Source: Pseudomonadota bacterium
Lineage (GTDB): Bacteria; Pseudomonadota; Zetaproteobacteria; Mariprofundales; Mariprofundaceae
Assembly: GCA_002401635.1 (NCBI GenBank)
Contig: NVTQ01000095.1
Span: 2,488-8,275 of the forward strand
Length of the DNA stretch: 5,788 bases
Direction: 5' to 3'
Under the pieces are notes generated by a model. That model was not told where the DNA came from. It made no database searches and saw only the letters and a program-made list of their open reading frames with translations. A program made the position numbers and the translations under genes. The number at the start of each line of letters is the position of its first letter. Position 1 is the stretch's first letter. Shown piece after piece: positions 5,325 through 5,788 of the stretch.

Positions 5325-5788
5325 GTTGTAAATTCTTTTCCGCTTGCGATACCTGTAAATACACCGGCTGAATCCAAGGTGTGTGCAACATATGGTCTGT
5401 TTTATTCCACAATGCTTGAATAAGCAGGCTCATCGCTGTTGCTCGCTCAATGTTTAATGGCAAGCGCTGCCAGTCTGCTAAATCAATCGCAGGCTCTTGT
5501 TGTGCAACGAATATTCCCGCAGGCATATCTTGAATTTCACGCCAGCATTTACATGCATCATCTTGCAGGCATTCACCTTGTTGGTAATAACCTGAAAACA
5601 CCTCACCAGCCCGCGCATCTTCCAAAACCCAAACAGGCTTATCACTTTCTGTTTGCATCGCCGTAATCGCCAACGAGGACAAACCCCAAATAGGCAGCTT
5701 TAAAGAAGCATTGATACCAGCCAACATAGCTGCCGCAATGCGAAGCCCTGTAAAAGAGCCTGGCCCTTGTCCTAAAACCAACATCTTT
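5317..5788 (-). CDS. tsaB: tRNA threonylcarbamoyladenosine biosynthesis protein TsaB (5' end outside window)
   Basis: The C-terminal 156 residues or so of TsaB (YeaZ), the ASKHA-fold partner of TsaD. With TsaE it helps transfer the threonylcarbamoyl group to A37 of ANN-decoding tRNAs. The visible part starts in the strongly conserved GQGPGSFTGLR segment followed by IAAAMLAGI, continues with the WGLSSLAITAMQ helix and a VLEDARAGEVFSGYY stretch (the usual D-A-R/E-V-Y block), and ends with IQPVYLQVSQAEKN, the family's usual ending. E. coli TsaB is 231 residues and this motif sits roughly 65-75 residues in, so some 60-70 N-terminal residues lie beyond position 5788. The ATG at 5782-5784 is internal, not the start. 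rimI, the common downstream neighbour, is replaced here by the phosphatase gene. Confidence 0.92.
   Translation of the reverse strand, partial: KMLVLGQGPGSFTGLRIAAAMLAGINASLKLPIWGLSSLAITAMQTESDKPVWVLEDARAGEVFSGYYQQGECLQDDACKCWREIQDMPAGIFVAQQEPAIDLADWQRLPLNIERATAMSLLIQALWNKTDHMLHTPWIQPVYLQVSQAEKNLQHG

Overview
The window carries seven protein genes plus a gene-free left end that looks like structured RNA. Composition is moderate to slightly AT-rich. The gene families (DUF493/YbeD, TsaB, an outer-membrane-type lipoprotein, a DUF992 exported protein) point to a Gram-negative proteobacterium. An environmental gamma- or zetaproteobacterium would fit, but nothing here fixes the class. No rRNA, tRNA, transposase or CRISPR array is visible.

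Layout. Positions 1-204 hold no credible ORF but contain nested inverted repeats: a closing pair at the two ends and three or four internal stems. They look like one folded RNA about 165 nt long, strand undecided. A minus-strand block follows. It has a DUF992 exported protein (205-699) with its own likely promoter and a hairpin in its leader, then a GT4-type glycosyltransferase (803-2038) and a DUF493/YbeD-like protein (2044-2310). The last two are 5 nt apart and are transcribed as ybeD-like then glycosyltransferase. A divergent promoter region (2311-2406) separates them from a plus-strand set: a gentisate-dioxygenase-like bicupin (2407-3315), an APH/ecdysteroid-kinase-like phosphotransferase whose GTG start overlaps the cupin stop by 1 nt (3315-4301), and a small lipoprotein (4348-4809). 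At the right, on the minus strand, are the C-terminal part of TsaB (5317-5788, cut by the window edge) and a low-molecular-weight protein tyrosine phosphatase (4806-5324). These overlap by 8 nt, and the phosphatase meets the lipoprotein gene tail to tail in a 4-nt overlap.

How the genes may work together. TsaB belongs to the essential tRNA t6A pathway, and the phosphatase is probably co-translated with it. The tightly coupled cupin and kinase suggest a two-step metabolic module on an unknown small molecule. The cupin is unusual because its only complete-looking metal site is in the C-terminal cupin, the reverse of classical gentisate dioxygenases. The most interesting unexplained signals are the putative structured RNA at 1-170, the cupin/kinase pair, and the hairpin at the 5' end of the DUF992 transcript.
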